From: Alcanivorax sp.
GTDB lineage: Bacteria; Pseudomonadota; Gammaproteobacteria; Pseudomonadales; Alcanivoracaceae
Direction of reading: 5' to 3'
Length of the DNA: 64,000 bases
Assembly (NCBI RefSeq): GCF_002726155.1
Contig: NZ_PBSH01000036.1
Span: 28,821 to 92,820 of the forward strand
Numbering within the stretch: position 1 is the first letter of the stretch; each line of letters opens with the position of its first letter. The position numbers were made by a program, and so were the translations under genes. A model generated the notes under the pieces. The model did no database searches and had not been told where the DNA came from. It saw nothing but the letters and a program-made list of their open reading frames with translations. Positions 12,200-26,484 of this stretch are shown piece after piece.

Positions 12200-12418
12200 A
12201 TGGCGAAAGAAGAGCAAATCGAACTCGAAGGTGTCATCGTTGATACCCTGCCCAACACGATGTTTCGTGTGAAGCTGGACAACGGTCATGTAATTACGGC
12301 CCATATCTCCGGGAAGATGCGTAAGTTTTATATCCGCATCCTCACAGGGGATCGTGTAAAAGTGGAAATGTCTCCCTACGATCTCACCAAGGGACGCATC
12401 ACTTTCCGGATGAAATAA
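12200..12418 (+). CDS. infA: Translation initiation factor IF-1
   Basis: 72 aa; [67 protein letters not shown]. Confidence 0.98.
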   Translation: MAKEEQIELEGVIVDTLPNTMFRVKLDNGHVITAHISGKMRKFYIRILTGDRVKVEMSPYDLTKGRITFRMK

Positions 12419-12448
12419 CCCGGAACGGCTCCGGCCGGATACACCAAC

Positions 12449-12477
12449 AAAAAAACCCGGCATTGCCGGGTTTTTTT
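12449..12477. terminator. Bidirectional rho-independent terminator after infA
   Basis: aaaaaaacccggcattgccgggttttttt hairpin with A and T tracts, between infA and clpA (convergent). Confidence 0.9.
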
Positions 12478-12550
12478 GTTGGTTCTGCGTGGCCAGGACA
12501 AGACAGACGAGCACCTTGCTATAAGGGAAAGGTGCCCTGCTGTCTTTGGT

Positions 12551-14815
12551 CTACGCGGGTTCCGCTGTGGCCGCTTCTACGGAAAGCACCAGTTCCCCGT
12601 CTTTTTCGGTGATATTGACCTGCCCTCCGGCACTGGCCAACTCGCCGAACAGCAGTTTCTCTGCCAACGGTTTCTTGATTTTTTCCTGGAGCAGACGCGC
12701 CATGGGGCGTGCCCCCATGTCTTTGTCGTAGCCCTTCTCAGCCAACCATGCGCGGGCGGCGTCATCCACGTTCAGCACCACACCACGCTCATCAAGCTGG
12801 GCCTGCAGTTCCACCAGGAACTTGTCGACCACACCCAGAATCACCTTGCTGGTGAGCGGCAGGAACTGGATGGTGCCATCCAGACGGTTGCGGAATTCCG
12901 GCGTGAACACCTTCTTGAGCATTTCCATGCCATCGGTACTGTTGTCCTGTTCGGTAAAGCCGATAGAACGCTTGTTCAGTACCTCCGCGCCCGCATTGGT
13001 GGTCATGATCAGGATCACATTACGGAAGTCCGCCTTACGACCGTTATTGTCGGTCAGCGTGGCATTGTCCATAACCTGCAGCAGGATATTGAACACTTCC
13101 GGGTGCGCCTTCTCGATTTCATCCAGCAACAGCACACAGTGCGGCGTCTTGGTGATCGCTTCGGTGAGCAAGCCGCCCTGATCAAAGCCCACATAGCCGG
13201 GAGGCGCGCCAATCAGACGGCTTACAGTATGGCGCTCCATATACTCGGACATATCGAAGCGCACCAGCTCTACGCCCAATGCGCGGGCCAACTGACGGCT
13301 CACTTCGGTTTTACCCACCCCGGTTGGGCCGGCAAACATGAAGCTGCCAATGGGCTTATTTTCACCCTTGAGGCCCGCGCGGGACAACTTGATCGCCGCC
13401 GAGATGGTGTCGATGGCCTCATCCTGGCCAAACACGGTCATCTTCAGGTCACGCTCGAGGTTACGCAGCAGCTCCTTGTCGGAAGAAGACACCTGTTTGG
13501 GGGGAATACGGGCGATCTTGGCCACCATATCCTCCACATCGGTTTCCTCAATAGTGTGCTTGCGCAAGTCTTCCGGGCGCAGCCGCTGCCAGGCGCCCAC
13601 CTCGTCAATGACGTCGATGGCCTTGTCCGGCAGATAGCGGTCGTTGATGTAACGGGCACTCAGCTCGGCCGCCGCTTTCAGCGCCGCATCCGTGTAGCTC
13701 ACGTCGTGATGGGCCTCAAAACGGCTTTTCAAGCCTTTGAGAATGCCCACCGTGTCTTCCACGGACGGCTCAACCACATCGATCTTCTGGAACCGACGCG
13801 ACAGCGCCCGGTCCTTCTCGAACACGCCCCGGTATTCCTGGAACGTGGTCGAGCCCATGCATTTAAGCTCACCGGATGCCAGCAACGGCTTGAGCAGATT
13901 GGAAGCATCCATCACTCCGCCAGAGGCCGCACCGGCGCCGATGATCGTGTGGATTTCATCGATAAAGAGAATCGAGTTGGGCTCTTTCTTCAGCTCCGCC
14001 AGCAGGGTTTTCAAGCGTTTTTCGAAGTCGCCACGGTACTTGGTACCGGCCAGCAGTGCGCCCAGATCCAGTGAATACACCACCGCGTCCAGCAAGGGCT
14101 CGGGCACCTGCTTTTCCACGATCATCCGCGCCAGCCCCTCGGCAATGGCGGTTTTGCCGACACCCGGCTCGCCAACCAGCAAAGGGTTGTTCTTGCGGCG
14201 ACGGCAGAGAATCTGCGCTGCCCGCTCAATCTCGAACGCACGCCCCACCAGCGGATCGATGCGATCTTCGCGGGCCATCTCGTTCAGGTTGGTGGCGTAA
14301 TTATCCAGCGCGCTGGCTGGCGCGCCTTCTGCACCCGCCTCCATTTCCTGCTCAGTTTCAATGGAAGGCGCGTCGTCTTCGATCTGGGAAATGCCATGGG
14401 CAATGAAATTGACGATATCCAGGCGATGAATGTCCTGACAGTTAAGGAAATAAACCGCCTGACTCTCCTGTTCGTTAAAGATGGCCACCAGCACGTTTGC
14501 TCCGCTGACCTCTTTCTTGCCCGAGGACTGCACGCTGAACACAGCACGCTGCAGCACCCGCTGAAAGCCCAGTGTCGGCTGGGTATCGCGCTCCGGATCC
14601 GTGTCCGGCAGCAGCGGTGTTGAATCCTCGATAAACTGGGATAACGCATCACGCAATTCATCCAGGTCTGCGGCGCAAGCACGCAGGACCTCGACGGCCG
14701 CCTCGTTATCCAGCAGCGCCAGCAGCAAATGCTCCACGGTCATAAACTCATGACGGTGGCCACGTGCGTGGCGAAACGCCTCGTTAAGCGTCATTTCAAG
14801 TTCTTTGCTGAGCAT
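12551..14815 (-). CDS. clpA: ATP-dependent Clp protease ATP-binding subunit ClpA
   Basis: 754 aa; two AAA+ modules GEPGVGKTAIAEGLA and FAGPTGVGKTEVSRQLA. Confidence 0.98.
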   Translation of the reverse strand: MLSKELEMTLNEAFRHARGHRHEFMTVEHLLLALLDNEAAVEVLRACAADLDELRDALSQFIEDSTPLLPDTDPERDTQPTLGFQRVLQRAVFSVQSSGKKEVSGANVLVAIFNEQESQAVYFLNCQDIHRLDIVNFIAHGISQIEDDAPSIETEQEMEAGAEGAPASALDNYATNLNEMAREDRIDPLVGRAFEIERAAQILCRRRKNNPLLVGEPGVGKTAIAEGLARMIVEKQVPEPLLDAVVYSLDLGALLAGTKYRGDFEKRLKTLLAELKKEPNSILFIDEIHTIIGAGAASGGVMDASNLLKPLLASGELKCMGSTTFQEYRGVFEKDRALSRRFQKIDVVEPSVEDTVGILKGLKSRFEAHHDVSYTDAALKAAAELSARYINDRYLPDKAIDVIDEVGAWQRLRPEDLRKHTIEETDVEDMVAKIARIPPKQVSSSDKELLRNLERDLKMTVFGQDEAIDTISAAIKLSRAGLKGENKPIGSFMFAGPTGVGKTEVSRQLARALGVELVRFDMSEYMERHTVSRLIGAPPGYVGFDQGGLLTEAITKTPHCVLLLDEIEKAHPEVFNILLQVMDNATLTDNNGRKADFRNVILIMTTNAGAEVLNKRSIGFTEQDNSTDGMEMLKKVFTPEFRNRLDGTIQFLPLTSKVILGVVDKFLVELQAQLDERGVVLNVDDAARAWLAEKGYDKDMGARPMARLLQEKIKKPLAEKLLFGELASAGGQVNITEKDGELVLSVEAATAEPA

Positions 14816-14848
14816 AAGGCTACCTCACTGCATGGGCCCGCAAGGGCA

Positions 14849-15238
14849 TCAGGCCTGTTCTACCTGACACATCAGCGGATGCTGATTCTCCCGGGCGTAT
14901 TCCACCACTTGCGTGGCTTTTGTTTCGGCGATGTCCTGGGGATACACCCCGCACACCGCCTTTCCTTCAGTGTGCACCGTGAGCATGACCCGCGTGGCCT
15001 GCTCACGGCCCAGATTGAAGAAGTCTTCCAGTATCTCTACCACAAAATCCATCGGGGTGTAGTCGTCGTTCAACATCAACACCTTATACATGGATGGCGG
15101 CTTAAGCTTTGGCTTGGCCTCTTCCACGGCCATGTCACCGTGCCGATCCGGGTCTGAGGGGGAATCTGCCGGCCCGCCGCGTAGCGTGCCTGTTTCGTCA
15201 ATCATTACCGGATGCCAATCTTGCTGATGCCAATTCAT
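14849..15238 (-). CDS. clpS: ATP-dependent Clp protease adaptor ClpS
   Basis: 129 aa; [50 protein letters not shown]. Confidence 0.96.
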   Translation of the reverse strand: MNWHQQDWHPVMIDETGTLRGGPADSPSDPDRHGDMAVEEAKPKLKPPSMYKVLMLNDDYTPMDFVVEILEDFFNLGREQATRVMLTVHTEGKAVCGVYPQDIAETKATQVVEYARENQHPLMCQVEQA

Positions 15239-15477
15239 AAAGCCTCAAAACCGTTGTAACCCTGCTGGCGTCAGCAGGCAATGAAGAAATGATGGGTGGT
15301 CGGTGTTTTTTCAATCCCCCCGCTGCAAATCAATTCCAATGGATGATTTCACGGGGTTGACACCCTGCTGTGCATGTTTAAAAGTTGCACAATAGACTCA
15401 GGTGCCAGTTTACCGCAGCAGGCAGCCCGAGGATAAAAATAAACATATTCGCCATTGGATAGGCAGAGGGAAGGACC

Positions 15478-15732
15478 ATGGCAACGGGACGAGTAAAGTG
15501 GTTTAACAACGCCAAGGGCTACGGTTTTGTACGCCCGGACGAAGGGGGCGAAGACCTGTTCGTCCATTATTCCTACATACAGATGGACGGCTACAAAAGC
15601 CTGAAAGCCGGGCAGCCCGTGGAATACGAGGTGCAACCGGCCAACAAGGGTTTCCACGCCATCAACCTGCGTGCCAACGAAGAAGCCAGTAACGAAGAAG
15701 GCGCCACTGAAGATCAGTCGACGCCTTCCTGA
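15478..15732 (+). CDS. cspD: Cold-shock domain protein CspD
   Basis: 84 aa; MATGRVKWFNNAKGYGFVRPDEGGEDLFVHYSYIQMDGYKSLKAGQPVEYEV. Confidence 0.93.
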   Translation: MATGRVKWFNNAKGYGFVRPDEGGEDLFVHYSYIQMDGYKSLKAGQPVEYEVQPANKGFHAINLRANEEASNEEGATEDQSTPS

Positions 15733-15776
15733 CCCGCCCTGCCTGCTGGCGGGTCTCATTGATTCATCCGGGCGCC

Positions 15777-17039
15777 TCAGGCGCCCATATGCTCAATCAC
15801 CGCATTACCAAACTCTGAACACGTTAACAGCGTTGCGTCGGGCATCAGCCGCTCGAAGTCGTAGGTCACCGTCTTCGCCGCAATCGCGCCTTCCACGCCG
15901 TTGATGATACGGTCCGCCGCATCGTTCCACCCCATGTGGCGCAACATCATTTCCGCAGACAGAATCAACGAACCCGGGTTGACCTTGTCCTGGCCGGCGT
16001 ACTTGGGCGCCGTGCCGTGGGTGGCCTCGAACAGGGATACAGAGCCGCCGATGTTGGCCCCCGGTGCAATCCCAATCCCCCCTACTTCCGCTGCCAGCGC
16101 ATCAGAAATGTAGTCCCCGTTCAGGTTCAGCGTGGCGATCACGCTGTAGTCCGCCGGGCGCATCAGGATCTGCTGCAGGAACGCATCGGCAATCACATCC
16201 TTGATGATGATTTCCTTACCGGTACTGGGGTTTTTCATGGTCATCCAGGGCCCGCCATCCAGCAATTCAGCCCCGAAACGTTCCCCGGCAAGCTGGTAAC
16301 CCCAATCCTTAAAAGCCCCCTCGGTGTATTTCATGATGTTGCCCTTGTGCACCAGGGTGACCGAATCCTTGTCATTGTCGATGGCGTACTGGATCGCCTT
16401 GCGCACCAGGCGCTGCGTCCCTTCGCGGGACACCGGCTTGACGCCGATCCCACAGCCTTCCGGGAAGCGAATCTGGGTTACGCCCATTTCTTCACGCAGG
16501 AAACGGATCAGTTTGGTGGCTTCCGGGCTGTCCGCCGCCCACTCAATACCCGCATAGATATCTTCGGAGTTCTCACGGAAGATAATCATGTCGGTAAGTT
16601 CAGGATGTACAACGGGGCTGGGAACACCTTCAAAATAGCGCACCGGACGCATACAGGTGTACAGGTCCAGCTCTTGGCGCAGAGACACGTTCAGAGAGCG
16701 GATGCCACCGCCCACCGGTGTGGTCAACGGGCCCTTGATGCCCACCGTGAACTCTCGCAGGGCTTCCAGGGTTTCTTCCGGCAGCCACTCATCGGGTCCG
16801 TATACAACCGTGGCTTTTTCCCCGGCAAACACTTCCATCCAGGTAATGCCACGCTTGGTGCCGTAGGCTTTTTCCACAGCGGCATTAACGACTTTGATCA
16901 TCACTGGTGAAATATCGACACCAATGCCATCCCCTTCGATATAAGGAATAATCGGATGATTGGGGACATTCAGGGACAGGTCCGCATTAACCGTGATTTT
17001 GTCACCGTCTGCAGGAACCGTGATCTTTTGGTATCCCAT
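15777..17039 (-). CDS. icd: NADP-dependent isocitrate dehydrogenase (homodimeric)
   Basis: 420 aa; [64 protein letters not shown]. Confidence 0.96.
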   Translation of the reverse strand: MGYQKITVPADGDKITVNADLSLNVPNHPIIPYIEGDGIGVDISPVMIKVVNAAVEKAYGTKRGITWMEVFAGEKATVVYGPDEWLPEETLEALREFTVGIKGPLTTPVGGGIRSLNVSLRQELDLYTCMRPVRYFEGVPSPVVHPELTDMIIFRENSEDIYAGIEWAADSPEATKLIRFLREEMGVTQIRFPEGCGIGVKPVSREGTQRLVRKAIQYAIDNDKDSVTLVHKGNIMKYTEGAFKDWGYQLAGERFGAELLDGGPWMTMKNPSTGKEIIIKDVIADAFLQQILMRPADYSVIATLNLNGDYISDALAAEVGGIGIAPGANIGGSVSLFEATHGTAPKYAGQDKVNPGSLILSAEMMLRHMGWNDAADRIINGVEGAIAAKTVTYDFERLMPDATLLTCSEFGNAVIEHMGA

Positions 17040-17047
17040 CTACACTT

Positions 17048-17094
17048 CTCCCTCTGAATAAAAGCGAATTCGGCCTCTGCTCGCGAGTATAGCA
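17048..17094 (-). promoter_or_regulatory. Putative icd promoter/leader block shared with idh
   Basis: Minus strand TGCTATACTCGCGAGCAGAGGCCGAATTCGCTTTTATTCAGAGGGAG; matches 19649..19695 at 38 of 47 positions by hand alignment; contains -10-like TATACT. Confidence 0.65.
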
Positions 17095-17333
17095 TCGAGC
17101 TAAAGGTTGGGTGGAGCACCGGTTTGGCACTTAAGTGATCTGCGACAAGGGGCGTGTCGTAACGGAGGGAATCCGGCGATTGAACTCAATAGCCGGCATC
17201 AGAGGAATTGTTGAAACGCCTTACAGGGCAAGCCCTGAAGCACACATCTGCTGTGCTTTGTAGCCAGGCGAATAGCACGCCCGATGCCACAAAACTCAAC
17301 AGCTGCACACTTCATCAATCAGGCAATAGCCCG

Positions 17334-19625
<2,292 letters not shown>

Positions 19626-19648
19626 TCAGCGGGCACCCAACAGGAGTG

Positions 19649-19695
19649 CTCCCTCCGAATAAAACTGTATTCTGCATAGGCTGGCGAGTATAGCA
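19649..19695 (-). promoter_or_regulatory. Putative idh promoter/leader block shared with icd
   Basis: Minus strand TGCTATACTCGCCAGCCTATGCAGAATACAGTTTTATTCGGAGGGAG; same length and spacing as the icd block. Confidence 0.65.
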
Positions 19696-19765
19696 CTGAC
19701 CGTTTAGCCTTGTTAGGACAAGCGGTAGCAACCGCAGACCAACAACAGTCATCGATACTCACCCC

Positions 19766-20389
19766 ATGGCGCAATTGATCTTACTTAACAAACCGTTTCA
19801 GGTCCTCTCCCAGTTCAGCGACGACCAGGGCCGGCGAACCTTGCGCGAGTGCGTGCCAGTGCCTGGCGTATACCCTGCCGGTCGACTGGACTGGGATTCT
19901 GAAGGCCTGTTGTTGCTGACCGATGACGGTGCCCTGCAGGCACGCATCAGCGATCCGCGGTTCAAGCTTCCCAAAACCTATCTGGTTCAAGTGGAAGGCA
20001 AGCCCGGGGGGCAGGAACTGCAAAAATTACGCCAAGGCATCACCCTGAAGGATGGCCCCACGCGCCCGGCCAAGGTCGAACTGATCGAGCCTCCCGCGTT
20101 GTGGCCGCGCAATCCGCCCGTGCGTTCGCGTAAAACCGTACCGGATAGCTGGCTCAGGCTCACTATAGACGAAGGTCGAAACCGGCAGGTGCGGCGAATG
20201 ACCGCAGCCATCGGCCACCCTACCCTGCGGCTGGTTCGCTGGCAGATTGGCGAGTGGCGCATTGACGCCCTTGCCCCCGGGGAGTGGCGCGCTATGACGG
20301 TTCACGCGCCGAAGCCGCCTGCAGCCAGGCAGCGGCGGCCTCGTCATCGCTCTGGCGGGCCTCGACCCAAATCCAGCGGCCCTCGATAA
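19766..20389 (+). CDS. rluE: 23S rRNA pseudouridine synthase (RluE-like)
   Basis: 207 aa; LLNKPFQVLSQFSD, YPAGRLDWDSEGLLLLTDDGALQARISDP, EGRNRQVRRMTAAIGHPTLRLVR. Confidence 0.88.
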   Translation: MAQLILLNKPFQVLSQFSDDQGRRTLRECVPVPGVYPAGRLDWDSEGLLLLTDDGALQARISDPRFKLPKTYLVQVEGKPGGQELQKLRQGITLKDGPTRPAKVELIEPPALWPRNPPVRSRKTVPDSWLRLTIDEGRNRQVRRMTAAIGHPTLRLVRWQIGEWRIDALAPGEWRAMTVHAPKPPAARQRRPRHRSGGPRPKSSGPR

Positions 20390-20765
20390 GCTCTTTCTTC
20401 CAGAATGGCGCGCGGGTTTTCAGCAGATCCATGATAAACGCACAGGCAGCAAACGCATCCTGGCGATGCGGGGCACTGACGGCCACCTGCACGATGTCAT
20501 CAGCCACCACCATGGTGCCGATTCTGTGCACCACCCAGGCACCATTGAGGTGCCATTTCTCGCCAGCCTGATCGACGATGGTGCGCAACACTCCCTCCGT
20601 CATGCCCGGGTAATGCTCCAGATGCAGCGCCTCTACCCTGCCCTGCTCATCGCGCACCTGGCCACTGAACTGCACCATGGCGCCACTGAGGCCTGCGTCG
20701 CGAAGCCAGTCGGACGGCTGCGCCGGCACCAGCGCCGTGTCCGTGACGGCCACATGAATCTTCAT
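20292..20765 (-). CDS. moaE: Molybdopterin synthase catalytic subunit MoaE
   Basis: 157 aa; LEHYPGMTEGVLRTIVDQA, HRIGTMVVADDIVQVAVSAPHRQDAFAACAFIMDLLKTRAPFWKKE. Confidence 0.95.
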   Translation of the reverse strand: MKIHVAVTDTALVPAQPSDWLRDAGLSGAMVQFSGQVRDEQGRVEALHLEHYPGMTEGVLRTIVDQAGEKWHLNGAWVVHRIGTMVVADDIVQVAVSAPHRQDAFAACAFIMDLLKTRAPFWKKELIEGRWIWVEARQSDDEAAAAWLQAASAREPS

Positions 20766-21016
20766 CCGCCAGTCACCGGTGGGAACAGGGCAACCACATC
20801 GCCATCACGGACCGCCGCCTGCTCCTGGCTGAGCACCTCGTTCACCGCCACCATATAGCGGGGGGTCGCCTCCAGCGCACGGGCCACCGACACATTATCG
20901 TCGGCCAGCCATGCGACCAGAGCCGCCACCGTCTCAACACCATCCGGCGGCGTGACCATCAGGCTGTCACTGCCTACTCGCTCACGCAAAGCGGCAAAAA
21001 AACGTATCTCGATCAC
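20762..21016 (-). CDS. moaD: Molybdopterin synthase sulfur carrier subunit MoaD
   Basis: Start taken as GTG at 21016 (MIEIRFFAALRERVG); C-terminal VVALFPPVTGG. Confidence 0.88.
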   Translation of the reverse strand: MIEIRFFAALRERVGSDSLMVTPPDGVETVAALVAWLADDNVSVARALEATPRYMVAVNEVLSQEQAAVRDGDVVALFPPVTGG

Positions 21017-21017
21017 C

Positions 21018-21500
21018 TCAACCCTCCCGCCGAAACTGGCCACTGCGCCCACCGGACTTTTCCAGCAGGCATACGTTTTCAATCACCATGCCCCGATCCA
21101 CCGCCTTGCACATGTCATAGAGGGTCAGACTGGCCACCGATGCGGCGGTCAAGGCCTCCATCTCCACGCCAGTGGTGCCCTTGAGCTTGCAGGTTGCCTG
21201 CACGCTCAACACATCGCCCCCCTCCGGCTCGATGGTCACGGTTACTCCTGTCAGCAGCAACGGGTGGCACAAGGGGATCAGATCCCAGGTCTTCTTGGCC
21301 GCCTGGATCCCGGCGATCCGGGCCGTGGCAAGCACATCCCCCTTGGGATGCTCGCCGCCCAATATCATTTGTAGCGTAGCCGGCTGCATACGCACTCGCG
21401 CCTGCGCCGTGGCGGTACGCTGAGTGGTGCCCTTGTCAGTGACGTCCACCATCTGGGCCCGGCCGCTATCGTCCAGGTGAGTAAATCGTTGCTCTGTCAT
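21018..21500 (-). CDS. moaC: Cyclic pyranopterin monophosphate synthase MoaC
   Basis: 160 aa; [76 protein letters not shown]. Confidence 0.96.
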   Translation of the reverse strand: MTEQRFTHLDDSGRAQMVDVTDKGTTQRTATAQARVRMQPATLQMILGGEHPKGDVLATARIAGIQAAKKTWDLIPLCHPLLLTGVTVTIEPEGGDVLSVQATCKLKGTTGVEMEALTAASVASLTLYDMCKAVDRGMVIENVCLLEKSGGRSGQFRREG

Positions 21501-21628
21501 GCTCAGAGGTGTCTCCGCTCTGTTGTCTGTGGCGCCGCTGCGCTACCATTCCCGCCTTTCCAGAATTGAATGAAGCACCGCCAGCAGCCGATGACGGCCC
21601 CAGTGCTTCCTGTCCGGTAGGATACGCT

Positions 21629-22096
21629 ATGAACAGCTTTGAGCCGCACATTACTGTGGCCTGCGTAGTCGAACAAGACGGCCGCTTCCTGTTTGTCCGT
21701 GAAATGAGCAAGGGCGAGGAAGTGCTGAACCAGCCCGCGGGCCACGTGGAATTCGGTGAGAACCTGATGCAGGCAGCCTACCGCGAAACCCTGGAAGAGA
21801 GCGCCTGGCAGGTAGAAATCACCGACCTGCTCGGCTGGTATATTTTCCAGCCCCACAAGGGCGCGGGCGTCTATTACCGCACCTGTTTTGTGGCCAGGCC
21901 GGTCAGCCATGATCCGAAACAGAAACTGGACACCGGCATTCTCGAAGCCGAATGGCTGACCCCGGACGAGTTCCGCGCCCGGCGGCACCAACACCGTAGC
22001 GCCCTGGTGGAAAAATGCCTGGAGGATTATCTGTCCGGCCGCCGACTTCCCCTGGACAGCATTTATCAGCACCCCTGGCCTCTGCAGAGAGGATGA
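21629..22096 (+). CDS. NUDIX hydrolase (NudJ-like)
   Basis: Start chosen at MNSFEPHITVACVVEQ; Nudix box GHVEFGENLMQAAYRETLEESAWQVE. Confidence 0.9.
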   Translation: MNSFEPHITVACVVEQDGRFLFVREMSKGEEVLNQPAGHVEFGENLMQAAYRETLEESAWQVEITDLLGWYIFQPHKGAGVYYRTCFVARPVSHDPKQKLDTGILEAEWLTPDEFRARRHQHRSALVEKCLEDYLSGRRLPLDSIYQHPWPLQRG

Positions 22097-22102
22097 TTTG
22101 CC

Positions 22103-23197
22103 ATGAGTAAGGCCCCCAAAGACACCCGTGTCATCGTCGGCATGTCCGGCGGCGTAGACTCCTCCGTGGCCGCGGCCCGCCTGATCGACGCCGGTTATCA
22201 GGTCGAAGGCCTGTTCATGAAGAACTGGAACGAGGACGACGGCACCGATTACTGTACCGCCCGGGAAGACCTGCTCGACGCCATGCAAGTGGCCGGCGTG
22301 CTGGGTATCGAGTTACACACCGCCAATTTTGCCGAGCAGTACTGGGACCGGGTCTTCGAGCACTTTTTGGCCGAATACAAGGCCGGTCGGACCCCCAACC
22401 CGGACATTCTCTGTAACAAGGAAATCAAGTTTCAGGCGTTCCTCGATCACGCCATTACCCTGGGCGCTGATTTTATTGCCACCGGCCATTACTCACAGGT
22501 CAGCCATGGCGACAAGGCACAGCTGCTGCGCGCGGTGGACACCAACAAGGACCAAACCTATTTCCTGCATGCGGTGGACTACCAAAAATTTGATCGCACC
22601 CTGTTTCCACTGGGCGATCTGGAAAAGCCGGAAGTGCGCCGTATTGCCGAAGAAAAAGGCTTCGACAACCACAAGAAAAAAGACTCCACCGGCATCTGCT
22701 TTATCGGTGAGCGCCGCTTCAAGGATTTCCTGGAGCAGTACCTGCCTGCGCAGCCCGGCACCATTGAAGATGACCACGGTAACGTTATCGGCAAACACGA
22801 CGGCCTCATGTACTACACCCTGGGCCAGCGCCAGGGGCTGGGTATCGGTGGCCTGGCCAGCGCCAGTGAAGCCCCCTGGTACGTGGCCGGCAAGGATCTG
22901 GACCGCAATGTACTGCTTGCCGTGCAGGGCACCGACCACCCACTGCTCTACAGCCGGGAACTGACCAGCGCGCCCATGCAGTGGGTCGCACTGGAAGCTC
23001 CGGCCTTGCCGGCCCGGCTCACCGCCAAGACCCGCTACCGCCAGCCCGACCAGACCTGCACCGTCAGCGATGCCGGCGACGGCCGGGGACATGTCATATT
23101 TGATCAACCGCAACGCGCCGTCACACCCGGACAGTCCGTGGTGTTCTACGATGGGCCGGTCTGCCTGGGCGGCGCCGTCATTGAGGAAACCGCATGA
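22103..23197 (+). CDS. mnmA: tRNA-specific 2-thiouridylase MnmA
   Basis: 364 aa; [63 protein letters not shown]. Confidence 0.97.
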   Translation: MSKAPKDTRVIVGMSGGVDSSVAAARLIDAGYQVEGLFMKNWNEDDGTDYCTAREDLLDAMQVAGVLGIELHTANFAEQYWDRVFEHFLAEYKAGRTPNPDILCNKEIKFQAFLDHAITLGADFIATGHYSQVSHGDKAQLLRAVDTNKDQTYFLHAVDYQKFDRTLFPLGDLEKPEVRRIAEEKGFDNHKKKDSTGICFIGERRFKDFLEQYLPAQPGTIEDDHGNVIGKHDGLMYYTLGQRQGLGIGGLASASEAPWYVAGKDLDRNVLLAVQGTDHPLLYSRELTSAPMQWVALEAPALPARLTAKTRYRQPDQTCTVSDAGDGRGHVIFDQPQRAVTPGQSVVFYDGPVCLGGAVIEETA

Positions 23198-23832
23198 GCG
23201 AACGTTTCTCGCCGGAACAACAGCAACTGCTGGCGCTGGCCGCCGTGTTTGAAGCAGCTCAGCTGGCCGATGATGTGGCCCAGCGTGGCGACTGCGACCC
23301 GAAAGCCTTCGAGGGACTGATTGCCGGCGTCATGGCACTGGATGCCGACGATTTCGACAGCATCTACGCCCAGCCCGCCCTGCTCCGCGAAGGCGTCAGC
23401 CTGCTCAATCGTAGCCTGAACAAGGAGTCCCGCGGCGCCAACCTGCGCCCACTGAACTACGGCCTGGCGCTGCTCCACCTGGCCGGCAAGCTGCGCAAGA
23501 ATGAGGACACCGTCAGCATTCTGCGCAATCGCCTGCTGGCACTGAGCGGCCAGCAAGCGCACTTTGACAAATTCTCTGACGATGCCTTTTGCCATCGCAT
23601 TGCCGGCATTTATGTGGACACCCTGGGCACCTTTCGATTCCGCATTCAGGTCAAGGGCGATCCTGCCCACCTGCAAGACGACGACAAGGCCGCCCGCATC
23701 CGCGCCCTGTTCCTCGCCGGGGTGCGTGCCGCCTTCCTTTGGCACCAACTGGGCGGGCGGCGCTGGCACCTCCTGTTCCACCGCAAGCGCCTTCTTTCTC
23801 TTATTGAGTCCATTGATATCAAAATCTTATAG
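23194..23832 (+). CDS. hflD: High frequency lysogenization protein HflD homolog
   Basis: 212 aa; overlaps mnmA end by 4 bp (classic mnmA-hflD-purB order); [42 protein letters not shown]. Confidence 0.9.
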   Translation: MSERFSPEQQQLLALAAVFEAAQLADDVAQRGDCDPKAFEGLIAGVMALDADDFDSIYAQPALLREGVSLLNRSLNKESRGANLRPLNYGLALLHLAGKLRKNEDTVSILRNRLLALSGQQAHFDKFSDDAFCHRIAGIYVDTLGTFRFRIQVKGDPAHLQDDDKAARIRALFLAGVRAAFLWHQLGGRRWHLLFHRKRLLSLIESIDIKIL

Positions 23833-23875
23833 GCGACAGTTAAAGCTACAAATAGCTTAACTTTTAGTTGTCGCC
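23832..23875. promoter_or_regulatory. Imperfect hairpin in the hflD-purB gap
   Basis: ggcgacagttaaagcta ... tagcttaacttttagttgtcgcc; no T tract. Confidence 0.5.
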
Positions 23876-23910
23876 AGCAGCGGCGCAGTTTGCGGAATTT
23901 TGCTGTATGA

Positions 23911-25340
<1,430 letters not shown>

Positions 25341-25341
<1 letters not shown>

Positions 25342-26474
25342 TGCCATCCACACCGACACCACCCTCCTTTACGCTGCCGCTTACCCCGGCAGCGTTTTTA
25401 CGTGAGCACTGGCAGAAAAAGCCCCTGTTCATGCCCGGTGCCGCCCGCGGCCTGGACCAGCCCGACGCCAACACCCTGGCCGGACTGGCACTGGAAGAGT
25501 CCGTCGAAGCGCGCATCATCACCGGCGCCGGCAACGGCCCCTGGTCAGTATTGCAAAGCCCCCTGGCCGACGATGTCTTCGAAACCCTGGGCGAGGAAAA
25601 CTGGACGTTACTGGTCCAGTCCGTGGACCACTTCCTCACGGAAACCTCACTGCTGCTGGACGACTTCGCCTTCCTGCCCAACTGGCGGGTGGAAGACATC
25701 ATGATCAGCTATGCCGCCAAAGGTGGCAGTGTCGGCCCACACTTCGACCGATATGACGTCTTCCTGATTCAGGCCGCCGGTCACCGCCGCTGGCAAATTG
25801 GCGACGTGTGTGACGAGAACACGCCCCGCCAGCCCACCGATGAGCTGAAACTGCTGGCCGATATGCCTGTGCGCGAAGAATTCGTCGCCGGCCCCGGCGA
25901 TGTTCTCTATCTGCCCCCCGGCGTGGCCCACCACGGCGTTGCCGAGGACAGCGACTGCATCACCTGGTCGGTGGGCTTTCGCGCCCCGGACTACCAGATG
26001 CTGATGGCCGAAATTGCCGGCGAATGCCTGGCCGAATCCAACAGTCAGCTGTTCACCGATCCGGACCGGGATGTCACGTCCGACCCCACCGTACTGGCCG
26101 ATGCAGACCGTCAACAGCTCATTCGTGGCGCCCTGGACCTGCTCCAGCCAGACGCCATCGAACGGGCGGTTTATCGCTGGCTCTCCACCCCCCGGCTGGA
26201 TGGCCTTGAATTTGCGATAGATGATCACCATATCCGCGAACGCGATAGTAACGTGGCTCTGGTTCGTCATGGCAGCGCGCGCCTGCTCATGCAGGGCAAA
26301 CTGGCCTGGCTCAACGGCGACAGCCACACGCTAACAGAACAACAACGCCCGCTGGTGCAGCTATTGGCCAGCAAAAGACGCTACCAAGAAAGCGAGCTGG
26401 ACGCAGTTATGACGCCCGCCGCAAGAGAATTGCTTCATGAATGGATTGAACAGGGCTACTTCGCCCCACTATAA
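25341..26474 (+). CDS. JmjC/cupin-domain ribosomal protein uL16 arginine hydroxylase-like (RoxA/YcfD family)
   Basis: 377 aa; FLREHWQKKPLFMPGA, SYAAKGGSVGPHFDRYDVFLIQAAGHRRWQIG, GDVLYLPPGVAHHGVA. Confidence 0.9.
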
Positions 26475-26484
26475 CGAGACCCCT

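Noticed and set aside
12476-14074. 532-aa ORF antisense to clpA
   Set aside because: Fully overlaps highly conserved clpA on the opposite strand; composition (His/Gln/Arg-rich) is typical of spurious antisense ORFs in GC-rich DNA.
15745-15765. gacccgcc...ggcgggtc hairpin after cspD as a strong terminator
   Set aside because: Stem is present, but the following sequence (tcattgattc) lacks a proper T-tract; possible weak terminator only.
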